This document shows, piece after piece, positions 1 through 6,016 of a stretch of 6,136 nt of DNA. The position numbers were made by a program, and so were the translations under genes. The notes beneath the pieces are model-generated. The model worked only from the letters and a program-made list of their open reading frames with translations. It made no database searches and was not told the origin of the DNA. Position 1 is the stretch's first letter. Every line of letters starts with the position of its first letter. Origin of the DNA: Bdellovibrionales bacterium (lineage in GTDB: Bacteria; Bdellovibrionota; Bacteriovoracia; Bacteriovoracales; Bacteriovoracaceae); assembly GCA_030633015.1 (NCBI GenBank), contig DAOVTR010000106.1, positions 1-6,136 of the forward strand, in the 5' to 3' direction.

Positions 1-1
1 A

Positions 2-679
2 GCAGCAAGCAAGTCAGGTCTTATAAAATTGGGATCTAGTGTGGAAAAAATGTTAAAAAATCTAAAAATTAATATTTTAGAAGCGCATGAAATTCAAGAG
101 GCTGGAAAACAGCATTTTAAAGCTGAAAATTATAAATATTCTAGAATTACTTCCAATGCCTTTTTAATTTCTGAGCAATTTAATTATTTTGGCAACGCAT
201 GGCTCTATAATGAGCTGGAAAATAAAACAATAAAAAAAATGATTATCTTGGATCAGATAACAGATACTCATAATGCTGCTGCAATTGTGAGAAGTGCAGC
301 ATTTTATGGGGTTGATTGTGTAATAGTCTCTTCAAAAGGTAATTTTGGTGCTGCCCCGAGTTTTACGCGAGTTGCTTCTGGTGGAATAGAATATGTTAAA
401 TTAATTTCTACAAACTCTCTTTCTAAAACTATTACCAAGCTTCAAAATTTAGGAGTAGAGTGTATTGGTCTGTCAGAAAATGGTTCTATAGAACCGATAG
501 TTGATAAAAATGATAAGCCTATTGCCCTGGTTTTGGGGGCAGAAGATCTTGGGATCTCAAATTCTGTTGAAAGAGTTTTAAATAATATTTATGCATTAAA
601 ATCAGTTGGGAAAATAAAATCTTTAAATGTTTCCGTTGCATCTGCGGTGGCCATGGAAAAATTTTTTGGACCAAATTAA
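2..679 (+). CDS. SpoU/TrmH-family RNA 2'-O-methyltransferase, RlmB-like (5' end outside window)
   Basis: Transfers a methyl group from S-adenosylmethionine to a ribose 2'-OH of rRNA or tRNA in the cytoplasm. Counting residues from TTG 29, the three SpoU motifs are visible: motif 1 at 73-90 (ILDQITDTHN, then R88), motif 2 at 167-176 (LVLGAEDLGI, E172) and motif 3 at 198-204 (SLNVSVA). The segment before motif 1 resembles the small substrate-binding domain of RlmB, which methylates 23S G2251, and the length fits RlmB; other TrmH-type enzymes cannot be excluded. The frame has no stop back to base 2, and those codons continue the domain plausibly. In-frame TTG 29, GTG 41 and ATG 50 lack a convincing ribosome binding site, so the true start is probably upstream. 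One oddity: motif 1 reads NAAAI where the family usually has N-x-G-A-I. It ends 70 bases before the tRNA operon. Family confident, target inferred. Confidence 0.88.
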   Translation, partial: AASKSGLIKLGSSVEKMLKNLKINILEAHEIQEAGKQHFKAENYKYSRITSNAFLISEQFNYFGNAWLYNELENKTIKKMIILDQITDTHNAAAIVRSAAFYGVDCVIVSSKGNFGAAPSFTRVASGGIEYVKLISTNSLSKTITKLQNLGVECIGLSENGSIEPIVDKNDKPIALVLGAEDLGISNSVERVLNNIYALKSVGKIKSLNVSVASAVAMEKFFGPN

Positions 680-687
680 GAAAGTTC

Positions 688-716
688 TTGATTTAGTAAT
701 TCCAAAAGTTTATAAA
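688..716 (+). promoter_or_regulatory. Putative sigma70-type promoter of the tRNA-tuf operon
   Basis: TTGATT (688-693) and TATAAA (711-716) are separated by exactly 17 bases, giving 4/6 and 5/6 matches to the housekeeping consensus. Transcription would start near 723, leaving about 27 bases of 5' leader before tRNA-Thr at 750 for RNase P removal. The position, between the methyltransferase stop and the first tRNA, is where the operon promoter is expected. The spacer is AT-rich, so chance matches are possible. Confidence 0.55.
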
Positions 717-749
717 TTTTTGCACCTTGCTCTTAAATTTATAAGTAGC

Positions 750-825
750 GCTGGCTTAGCTCAGTTGGTAGAGCAGCGGTTTTGTAAACCGCAGGTCGTA
801 GGTTCAAATCCTATAGCCAGCTCCA
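750..825 (+). tRNA. tRNA-Thr(UGU)
   Basis: Full cloverleaf. The acceptor stem GCTGGCT (750-756) pairs with AGCCAGC (815-821), followed by discriminator T822 and encoded CCA 823-825. The D arm runs GCTC...GAGC. The anticodon stem GCGGT/ACCGC (776-780/788-792) closes loop TTTGTAA with anticodon TGT at 783-785, reading ACA-type Thr codons. The T loop is TTCAAAT. First of four tRNAs in the same order as E. coli thrU-tyrU-glyT-thrT. Confidence 0.97.
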
Positions 826-864
826 TAATTTTATTGTACGGTGATATAGTTGTTTTAAGGTTAG

Positions 865-950
865 GGCGAGGTTCCCGAGTGGCCAAAGGGATCAGACTGT
901 AAATCTGACGGTGTACGCCTTCGATGGTTCGAATCCATCCTTCGCCACCA
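865..950 (+). tRNA. tRNA-Tyr(GUA)
   Basis: Class II tRNA of 86 bases with the long variable arm expected of bacterial tRNA-Tyr. The acceptor stem GGCGAGG (865-871) pairs with CTTCGCC (940-946), with discriminator A947 and encoded CCA 948-950. The anticodon stem TCAGA/TCTGA (892-896/904-908) closes a loop with anticodon GTA at 899-901. It lies 39 bases after tRNA-Thr(UGU) and 12 bases before tRNA-Gly, so these are almost certainly processed from one transcript. Confidence 0.97.
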
Positions 951-957
951 TAAACAA

Positions 958-971
958 TTTAAGCGGGTGTA
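958..971 (+). repeat. 14-base direct repeat, copy 1 (5' flank and end of tRNA-Gly)
   Basis: TTTAAGCGGGTGTA is identical to 2558-2571 at the start of tRNA-Trp. Here GCGGGTG is the true 5' acceptor strand of tRNA-Gly. In the Trp copy the mature end lies two bases further in. The shared three bases upstream of the tRNA suggest common descent rather than general tRNA similarity. Confidence 0.7.
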
Positions 972-1038
972 GCTCAGTTGGTAGAGCACCAGCCTTCCAA
1001 GCTGGGGGTCGTGAGTTCGAACCTCATCGCCCGCTCCA
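963..1038 (+). tRNA. tRNA-Gly(UCC)
   Basis: The acceptor stem GCGGGTG (963-969) pairs with CGCCCGC (1028-1034) with one G-U pair, followed by T1035 and encoded CCA 1036-1038. The anticodon stem CCAGC/GCTGG (989-993/1001-1005) closes a loop with anticodon TCC at 996-998, decoding GGA/GGG. The D arm is GCTC...GAGC and the T loop is TTCGAAC. Third tRNA of the operon. Its acceptor sequence recurs, shifted, in tRNA-Trp downstream. Confidence 0.97.
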
Positions 1039-1057
1039 TTTTATCACCAACAATAAA

Positions 1058-1091
1058 TTAGTGTTGTGTTGCACTAAGAAATTTAGTGTAG
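1058..1091 (+). other. Mutually exclusive hairpins in the tRNA-Gly/tRNA-Thr spacer
   Basis: The 80-base spacer carries TTAGTG (1058-1063), its complement CACTAA (1072-1077) and TTAGTG again (1083-1088). The middle copy can pair with the left copy (6 bp, 8-base loop) or with the right copy (6 bp, extendable to 9 through 1069-1071 and 1089-1091 with two G-U pairs, 5-base loop), but not both. The outer copies belong to an imperfect 12-base direct repeat (1056-1067 and 1081-1092, 10 of 12 identical). The RNA fold is inferred; a processing or attenuation role is possible but unproven. Confidence 0.4.
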
Positions 1092-1118
1092 TAAAAAGCA
1101 TGGCGACGTAGTAGTTTG

Positions 1119-1193
<75 letters not shown>

Positions 1194-1201
1194 CTTTAGT
1201 C

Positions 1202-1230
1202 TTGTCAGTAGGCTCATAATTTTGCATACT
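1202..1230 (+). promoter_or_regulatory. Possible tuf-proximal promoter
   Basis: TTGTCA (1202-1207, 5/6 of the -35 consensus) and CATACT (1225-1230, 4/6 of the -10) are separated by 17 bases. Start would be near 1237, giving a leader of about 83 bases before tuf. This would let EF-Tu be made independently of the tRNA promoter about 500 bases upstream. A small hairpin, CTCTT (1235-1239) with AAGAG (1247-1251), lies at the predicted 5' end. Motif match only. Confidence 0.35.
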
Positions 1231-1319
1231 GTGGCTCTTAAAAGTGAAGAGTGGATATTAAAGAGTAAATTTAATAGCTTAACCATATATTTGATAAATA
1301 ATTTGAAGGAGAATTTATT

Positions 1320-2510
1320 ATGGCAAAGGAAAAATTTGATAGAAGTAAGCCACATGTAAACATTGGAACAATTGGACATGTTGACCATGGTAAGACTACG
1401 TTAACTGCAGCAATTTCAATGACACTTGCGGAGCTTTCAGGAGCAGGCGTAAAAAGTTATGCAGATATTGATTCAGCTCCAGAAGAGAAAGCAAGAGGTA
1501 TTACAATTAATACAGCTCACATTGAGTATGAAACAGAAAAAAGACATTATGCTCACGTTGATTGTCCAGGGCATGCTGACTACGTTAAAAATATGATTAC
1601 TGGTGCAGCTCAAATGGATGGAGCAATTTTGGTTGTTTCAGCAGCTGATGGACCAATGCCACAAACGAGGGAGCATATCTTACTTGCAAGACAAGTTGGT
1701 GTTCCATCTTTAGTTGTTTATTTAAATAAGGTTGATCAAGTTGACGACGCAGAACTTTTAGAGCTTGTTGAAATGGAAGTTAGAGAGCTTTTAAGTGATT
1801 ATGAGTATCCAGGTGATGATATTCCTATAGTTTCAGGATCTGCTTTAGCCGTTATAGAAAATGGTGATGCTAAAATAGGTAAAGAAAGTATTATTGAGCT
1901 AATGAAGCAAGTTGATGAATATATCCCAACTCCTGCAAGAGAAGTAGAGAAGCCATTTTTGATGCCAGTTGAAGATGTTTTTTCAATTTCAGGTCGTGGA
2001 ACAGTTGTTACAGGAAGAGTAGAAAGAGGAATTGTTAAAGTTGGTGAAGAAGTTGATATTATTGGAATAAAAGAAAAACAAACAACAACAATTACTGGTG
2101 TTGAAATGTTTAGAAAGCTTCTTGATCAAGGTCAAGCAGGTGATAATGTTGGTCTTCTACTTAGAGGAACAAAAAGAGAAGACGTTGAAAGAGGGCAGTG
2201 TATCATTAAGCCTGGTACTGTTACTCCACACACAAAATTTAGATGTTCAGTTTATATTCTAACTAAAGATGAAGGTGGAAGACATACTCCAATCTTTAAA
2301 GGTTATAGACCTCAATTCTATTTTAGAACAACAGATGTTACAGGAACAGTTAAGCTTAACGAAGGTGTTGAGATGATTATGCCTGGTGATAACACTGACT
2401 TTGAAGGTGAATTGATTACTCCAATTGCAATGGAAAAAGGTCTTCGTTTCGCGATTCGTGAAGGTGGAAGAACAATTGGTGCAGGAACAGTATCTGAAAT
2501 TATTGAATAA
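1320..2510 (+). CDS. tuf: Elongation factor Tu (EF-Tu)
   Basis: Cytoplasmic translational GTPase that carries aminoacyl-tRNA to the ribosomal A site; recycled by EF-Ts. At 396 residues it is full length. The GTPase domain shows G1 GHVDHGKT (19-26), the switch region around RGITI (59-63), DCPGH (81-85), NKVD (136-139) and SGSAL (172-176). H85, the catalytic histidine of the family, is present. Domains 2 and 3 follow, with the conserved [13 protein letters not shown] stretch and a C-terminal [10 protein letters not shown] motif. ATG 1320 is well supported: AAGGAG at 1306-1311 lies 8 bases upstream. It sits behind four tRNAs in the E. coli tufB arrangement, so it is probably co-transcribed with them, perhaps helped by a local promoter. 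An intrinsic terminator follows. Nothing in the sequence suggests pseudogenisation; whether a second tuf copy exists elsewhere cannot be seen. Confidence 0.99.
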   Translation: MAKEKFDRSKPHVNIGTIGHVDHGKTTLTAAISMTLAELSGAGVKSYADIDSAPEEKARGITINTAHIEYETEKRHYAHVDCPGHADYVKNMITGAAQMDGAILVVSAADGPMPQTREHILLARQVGVPSLVVYLNKVDQVDDAELLELVEMEVRELLSDYEYPGDDIPIVSGSALAVIENGDAKIGKESIIELMKQVDEYIPTPAREVEKPFLMPVEDVFSISGRGTVVTGRVERGIVKVGEEVDIIGIKEKQTTTITGVEMFRKLLDQGQAGDNVGLLLRGTKREDVERGQCIIKPGTVTPHTKFRCSVYILTKDEGGRHTPIFKGYRPQFYFRTTDVTGTVKLNEGVEMIMPGDNTDFEGELITPIAMEKGLRFAIREGGRTIGAGTVSEIIE

Positions 2511-2534
2511 TTTTTTATATCGATATTTTATAAA

Positions 2535-2560
2535 GGCCGGAGAATTCCGGCCTTTTTTTT
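2535..2560 (+). terminator. Rho-independent terminator after tuf
   Basis: A perfect 7-bp GC-rich stem, GGCCGGA (2535-2541) with TCCGGCC (2546-2552), closes a GAAT tetraloop and is followed at once by eight T residues (2553-2560). This is a textbook strong intrinsic terminator 24 bases after the tuf stop. The 3-base A run upstream is too short for efficient termination on the reverse strand. Confidence 0.93.
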
Positions 2561-2571
2561 AAGCGGGTGTA
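2558..2571 (+). repeat. 14-base direct repeat, copy 2 (5' flank and end of tRNA-Trp)
   Basis: Identical to 958-971 at tRNA-Gly. Bases 2563-2569 repeat the tRNA-Gly acceptor strand, yet the mature tRNA-Trp should begin at 2565. The 3' side is also similar: CGCCCGC at 2633-2639 and 1028-1034, each followed closely by CATTTT. Confidence 0.7.
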
Positions 2572-2641
2572 TAGTTCTAATTGGTAGAGCGACTGATTCC
2601 AAATCAGTAAGTTGGGGGTTCGAGTCCCTCTGCGCCCGCCA
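2565..2641 (+). tRNA. tRNA-Trp(CCA)
   Basis: The acceptor stem GGGTGTA (2565-2571) pairs with TGCGCCC (2631-2637) with two G-U pairs, followed by discriminator G2638, the usual bacterial Trp identity base, and encoded CCA 2639-2641. The D arm is GTTC...GAGC. The anticodon stem ACTGA/TCAGT (2592-2596/2604-2608) closes loop TTCCAAA with anticodon CCA at 2599-2601. The T arm is GGGGG/CCCTC with loop TTCGAGT. Bases 2563-2564 can also pair with G2638 and C2639, extending the precursor stem to 9 bp. It begins four bases after the tuf terminator T-tract, and no good promoter of its own is evident. A tuf-tRNA-Trp neighbourhood is common, but here no secE follows. Confidence 0.96.
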
Positions 2642-2679
2642 TTTTTATAATCGTAATAATATTTGCATGTGGAGTGAAA

Positions 2680-3387
2680 ATGAAGTTTACATATCCAATT
2701 ATTTTAATAATAACTTTTTTATTTACTTTAAATAGTTATGCTTTTAACTGTAATTTTGGTCAATACGTTTCAAGATTTGACTCTAACAGACAACTTTCAG
2801 AAGAAGAAATTAGTGGTAATTACGAATATGTTGATGTTCTTTCTCATCTTGAAGGAAAAATAGATAATGAATTGTACTCAATTAACAGTTCAATGGAATT
2901 AAAAAAGCATATTGGGAAAAAAAAGAGCATAATATTAAAGTTTAATTCAAAGAACTGGTCAGAAGATAGTACGGTTGTTTCTGTTTTTAAATTTGGAAAA
3001 TTTCATTTTTTTGAGATTGGCTTTAATAGTTATATGGAAGGGTATCTTTCCTCAATTATCGTGGTTGATTTGAAAAAGAAGAAAATTTTATCCGAGTTTG
3101 ATAAGTGTGCTAATCATAATGAGTTTTTTGGTTTAAGTAATGGGGTCTTGACCTATATGTGTGAGCCGAAATGTAATGAGAATGAATATTTTATCTTTGA
3201 TGCAAAAGAAAAAAAGTTTATTAAAATTACTAAAAAACATGATTGTAATAAATTATCTCCAAATCCTAAATTGGTAGGACTTAAGCTAAGTAAATTTAAA
3301 CTGCGTTATAAAAAGGATAAAAATGGAGTTGAATATAAAAGTTCAAGACTTCCGTTTATTGAAAAGAATTGTAAAAAGTCACAATAA
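2680..3387 (+). CDS. Exported protein of unknown function, six cysteines
   Basis: I do not recognise this family. ATG 2680 is preferred over in-frame GTG 2674: GGAG at 2671-2674 is 5 bases before the ATG but overlaps the GTG. The product is 235 residues. Residues 1-21 look like a Sec signal peptide: a basic N-terminus, a hydrophobic core PIILIITFLFTL, and SYA as a signal peptidase I site before F22. There is no lipobox, since the nearest Cys is preceded by AFN. The mature part is rich in Lys, Asn, Phe and Ser, with six cysteines, an even number consistent with periplasmic disulfides. The middle alternates hydrophobic and polar strands with the phrase SIIVVDLKKKKI and later YFIFDAKEKKF, suggesting a beta-rich fold that might be propeller-like (inference). 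The C-terminus is strongly basic. It lies between tRNA-Trp and ftsK with its own ribosome binding site and is AT-richer than tuf. Confidence 0.8.
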   Translation: MKFTYPIILIITFLFTLNSYAFNCNFGQYVSRFDSNRQLSEEEISGNYEYVDVLSHLEGKIDNELYSINSSMELKKHIGKKKSIILKFNSKNWSEDSTVVSVFKFGKFHFFEIGFNSYMEGYLSSIIVVDLKKKKILSEFDKCANHNEFFGLSNGVLTYMCEPKCNENEYFIFDAKEKKFIKITKKHDCNKLSPNPKLVGLKLSKFKLRYKKDKNGVEYKSSRLPFIEKNCKKSQ

Positions 3388-3521
3388 TCATTAAGATATT
3401 CGTCGATGAATACAGATCATTAATACAGTTGTTTCCGTAAAATTCTGATAAGTTGAGGAACTTTTTTGCTGGTCTTATTGAATTTCGTCATTAAAATATA
3501 ACAATATCTAATCATTAAATC

Positions 3522-3529
3522 AGGGATGG
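3522..3529 (+). promoter_or_regulatory. Ribosome binding site that bears on the ftsK start
   Basis: AGGGATGG is the only purine-rich Shine-Dalgarno candidate. It directly abuts and overlaps ATG 3526, which would leave no spacing, but lies about 5-8 bases before the in-frame GTG 3535. This favours GTG 3535 as the functional start, shortening FtsK by three residues. Confidence 0.5.
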
Positions 3530-5823
3530 ATACAGTGATCAGTCGAATTTTGAAGATTGAACTTTTTATATTATTTTTAATTACGGCATTTTCTTCAATA
3601 ACATTTTATTACAGTTTGACTCTTGCTGATAATTATCTGGTAATAAGCTCGAAGACAGATTCCATTAATTTGTTTACATATTATGGATCATCGATAGTTG
3701 TTTTAGTGGGATATTTTTCCGGGCCTTGGACCTTCTTTCCTTTTTTGCTTTTTTCACTTCTTTACTCTTTTTTATATTCAAAAAGAGAAAATGTCCTTGA
3801 TATTTTTAATGTATTAACTTTGAGCTTTGCTTCTTTGTTTTTTACCTATCTTTTCTTTCCAAAGTTTTTGGGCGAAGGCATTTTGTATTTGTTAAAAGAG
3901 AGGTTTTCTTTAGTTAATTCTTTTTTTATTTTTTTGTTTTTATTAATTTTATTTTTGTTTTGTTCCTTCAGGGCCTCACCGAAAGAGGTCGGATTAAAGT
4001 TACTTAATTTTATATTGAAAGTACCACAACGATGCTCTCGTGTTATTAGATTTATAAATCCAATTTCTCCAGTAAAAAAATTGAAATCATCAATAAATAA
4101 TAAAATTAAAACTGTAAGCAATAAAATTCCTTCTTATTTGAGAGGGACAGACGAAAATAATGAATTTGATTTTGATACGATCATTGCAGATTCAAATAAG
4201 TCTGAAATAAAAAATCTTGAAAAAGAAAATATACTTAAGAAAAAGAAAATATTTGAGCTTAAATTTAAAAGCAAAAAAAAGAATGAATTGACAACAAAAG
4301 ATTTTACTAAAATTACCCCTCCAAAAGAGAAACTTGAAGATTATCAAACGTTAGTTAGCGGAATGATTGCAAAGACAACATCGAGGAGAGCAAAGGATCC
4401 TGATCAAGCATATTTTGAAAAAATAATTACAAGCATTGAAGACAAATTAGGAGAGTTTAGAGTTGACGGATTAATAACGGAAGTTTTAAAAGGGCCAGTG
4501 GTTGATACTTTTTTACTTGAACTTGGTAAAGGAGTTAAGGTTTCAAGGGTCAATACTTTGGCCGATGATTTAAGTGGTGCCCTATACGGTGCACCTATTA
4601 GAATTGTTTATCCAATGAAGGGTAGAACGAGTGTTGGTATAGAGGTACCAAGAAGCCCCAGGGATTTGATCTATCTAGATGAAGTTCTTGCCTCAGAAGA
4701 TTTTCAAAAAAGCAATTATAATCTTCCTCTTGCGATGGGTAAAGATGCATTTGGACAGCCGTTTACTGTTGATCTGTCAGCAATGCCACATATGCTGGTT
4801 GCCGGAGCAACTGGAGCAGGAAAGTCTGTTTTTATAAATTCTCTTTTAGTTTCGTTATTAGTAAAAAGGTCACCTACTGAAATGAAATTAATTTTAATTG
4901 ATCCTAAGCAGCTTGAGCTTGCTTTATATGCCAAGCTTCCTCATCTTTGTATGCCTGTTTTAACTGACGCAAAAACTGCTTCGTTGTCTTTGATGTGGGC
5001 CGTTCAAGAGATGGATCGTAGATATTCAATTTTAAAAGAGTTTGGAGTCAGAAATCTGGATTCATTTAATAAGAAACTCAAAACTGATTCAGGAGAACTA
5101 ATTTCAAAAATAACTAAATATTATGATAGCAGCAGCAGTGACTTTTCACTCCCTTCTCTTGTTATTATTGTCGATGAGTTTGCAGATCTTATCTTAACAA
5201 AAGCAGGAAAAGAAATTGAAAATAATATTTGCCGCTTAGCTGGAAAGGCCAGGGCCGCAGGAATTCATATGATAGTTGCAACTCAAAGGCCTTCAGTTGA
5301 TGTTATTACAGGTCTAATTAAATCAAATTTTCCCACAAGAGTATCTTTTAAGGTTACAACGAGTACAGATTCTAGAACGATTCTAAACTGTGCTGGTGCT
5401 GAAAAATTGTTAGGTAAAGGAGATATGCTCTATAAAAGAGGGGTTGAAACATCTAGAGTTCACTCTTCGTATGTTGACGAAGAAGAAATAAATGCCTTAG
5501 TTACTAAGTTATCAGAGATGGGTTTTGAATATAATAATGAAGCGGTTGAGTTCCTTGAAAATGGAGGAGAACCTGGTCCTAAAGATCCATACTCATTTGG
5601 CTCACACTTAACAAGTACAGAGAGTGCAGGTGAAGATAATTTATATGATAATGCAGTAGAAGTTGTAATGGAATACAGAGCAGCTTCAGCTTCAATGCTC
5701 CAAAGACGACTAAAAATTGGATATAATAGAGCTGCAAATCTTATTGAAAAAATGGAGGCCCAAGGCATTGTTGGGCCAGCACAGGGATCCAAGCCAAGAA
5801 AAATACTGCAATCTATGGATTGA
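3526..5823 (+). CDS. ftsK: DNA translocase FtsK/SpoIIIE
   Basis: Septum-anchored, ATP-driven hexameric DNA pump that clears and aligns chromosome ends at division and activates XerCD at dif. Residues from ATG 3526: membrane segments near 12-34, 50-85 (possibly two helices), 90-111 and 130-148; a Lys-rich linker 150-265; the alpha domain from about 266 (GPVV 323-326, VGIEVP 370-375); and the RecA-like motor with Walker A GATGAGKS (427-434), Walker B VIIVDEFAD (546-554), ATQRPS (585-590) and the LLGKGDMLY segment (628-636). The winged-helix gamma domain, about 704-765, contains RRLKIGYNRAANLIEKMEAQ, the motif that reads polar KOPS sequences and contacts XerD. At 765 residues it is SpoIIIE-sized, with a much shorter linker than E. 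coli FtsK. GTG 3535 may be the true start. A 138-base gap separates it from the exported protein, and no clear terminator follows. All key motor residues are present. Confidence 0.98.
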   Translation: MDTVISRILKIELFILFLITAFSSITFYYSLTLADNYLVISSKTDSINLFTYYGSSIVVLVGYFSGPWTFFPFLLFSLLYSFLYSKRENVLDIFNVLTLSFASLFFTYLFFPKFLGEGILYLLKERFSLVNSFFIFLFLLILFLFCSFRASPKEVGLKLLNFILKVPQRCSRVIRFINPISPVKKLKSSINNKIKTVSNKIPSYLRGTDENNEFDFDTIIADSNKSEIKNLEKENILKKKKIFELKFKSKKKNELTTKDFTKITPPKEKLEDYQTLVSGMIAKTTSRRAKDPDQAYFEKIITSIEDKLGEFRVDGLITEVLKGPVVDTFLLELGKGVKVSRVNTLADDLSGALYGAPIRIVYPMKGRTSVGIEVPRSPRDLIYLDEVLASEDFQKSNYNLPLAMGKDAFGQPFTVDLSAMPHMLVAGATGAGKSVFINSLLVSLLVKRSPTEMKLILIDPKQLELALYAKLPHLCMPVLTDAKTASLSLMWAVQEMDRRYSILKEFGVRNLDSFNKKLKTDSGELISKITKYYDSSSSDFSLPSLVIIVDEFADLILTKAGKEIENNICRLAGKARAAGIHMIVATQRPSVDVITGLIKSNFPTRVSFKVTTSTDSRTILNCAGAEKLLGKGDMLYKRGVETSRVHSSYVDEEEINALVTKLSEMGFEYNNEAVEFLENGGEPGPKDPYSFGSHLTSTESAGEDNLYDNAVEVVMEYRAASASMLQRRLKIGYNRAANLIEKMEAQGIVGPAQGSKPRKILQSMD

Positions 5824-5879
5824 TAGTGGCTTTGCGGCGCACAACCCATTAATTAAAATATTCTTAAACTTGCTCCTTT

Positions 5880-5885
5880 TATAAT
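5880..5885 (+). promoter_or_regulatory. Consensus -10 box of a probable rpsB promoter
   Basis: TATAAT matches the -10 consensus exactly, followed by GC. No good -35 lies at 16-18 bases (AATATT at 5857-5862 is the 17-base position). Transcription would start near 5892, leaving a leader of about 125 bases before the rpsB ATG at 6017. The -35 weakness lowers confidence. Confidence 0.45.
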
Positions 5886-5891
5886 GCTGTG

Positions 5892-6016
5892 TTAATTGTA
5901 ATTACCTTAATTATGCCGAATTTACGGTAAATAACATTCACTTCAATAAGGTGGTCTCTTGAATAATTTTTAAGAGCTTAGAGGTGATTTGAGTAACCAT
6001 CAACCTAGGAGAAATT
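5892..6016 (+). other. Structured 5' leader of rpsB, possible S2 autoregulatory site
   Basis: Several inferred pairings. CTCTTGAA (5956-5963) pairs with TTTAAGAG (5969-5976) around a 5-base loop. An enclosing stem, GGTGGT (5950-5955) with ACCATC (5996-6001), stacks directly on that hairpin and ends six bases before the AGGAG ribosome binding site (6007-6011). Upstream, TGCCG (5914-5918) can pair with CGGTA (5925-5929), competing with TTACC (5902-5906) pairing to GGTAA (5926-5930). S2 is known to repress its own operon through the rpsB leader in gammaproteobacteria; whether this leader does so is inference. Confidence 0.4.

Noticed and set aside
720..745. TTGCAC (720-725) and TATAAG (740-745) as the tRNA operon promoter
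   Set aside because: The spacer is only 14 bases and the start would fall inside tRNA-Thr; TTGATT-17-TATAAA just upstream fits better.
627..1111. Forward reading frames at 627-902 and 911-1111
   Set aside because: They run through tRNA-Thr, tRNA-Tyr and tRNA-Gly and have no protein-like features or ribosome binding sites.
2517..2526. Palindrome ATATCGATAT between the tuf stop and its terminator
   Set aside because: A 10-base AT-rich palindrome with no partner copies; expected by chance.
3450..3467. AAGTT-GAGG-AACTT hairpin with trailing T residues as a terminator after the exported protein gene
   Set aside because: The stem is only 5 bp and AT-rich, too weak to call; it may be chance in an AT-rich spacer.
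3478..3510. Promoter before ftsK (TTGAAT 3478-3483 with TATAAC 3497-3502 or TATCTA 3505-3510)
   Set aside because: Spacers of 13 or 21 bases are outside the normal range; I could not support a promoter here.
2642..3525. Hidden secE or nusG after tRNA-Trp
   Set aside because: Neither the exported protein nor the following spacer shows a SecE-like membrane helix protein or a NusG KOW-type sequence.
3846..5849. Reverse-strand reading frames inside ftsK (3846-4121, 4716-4934, 5460-5849)
   Set aside because: Shadows of a gene with unmistakable FtsK motifs; no own initiation signals.
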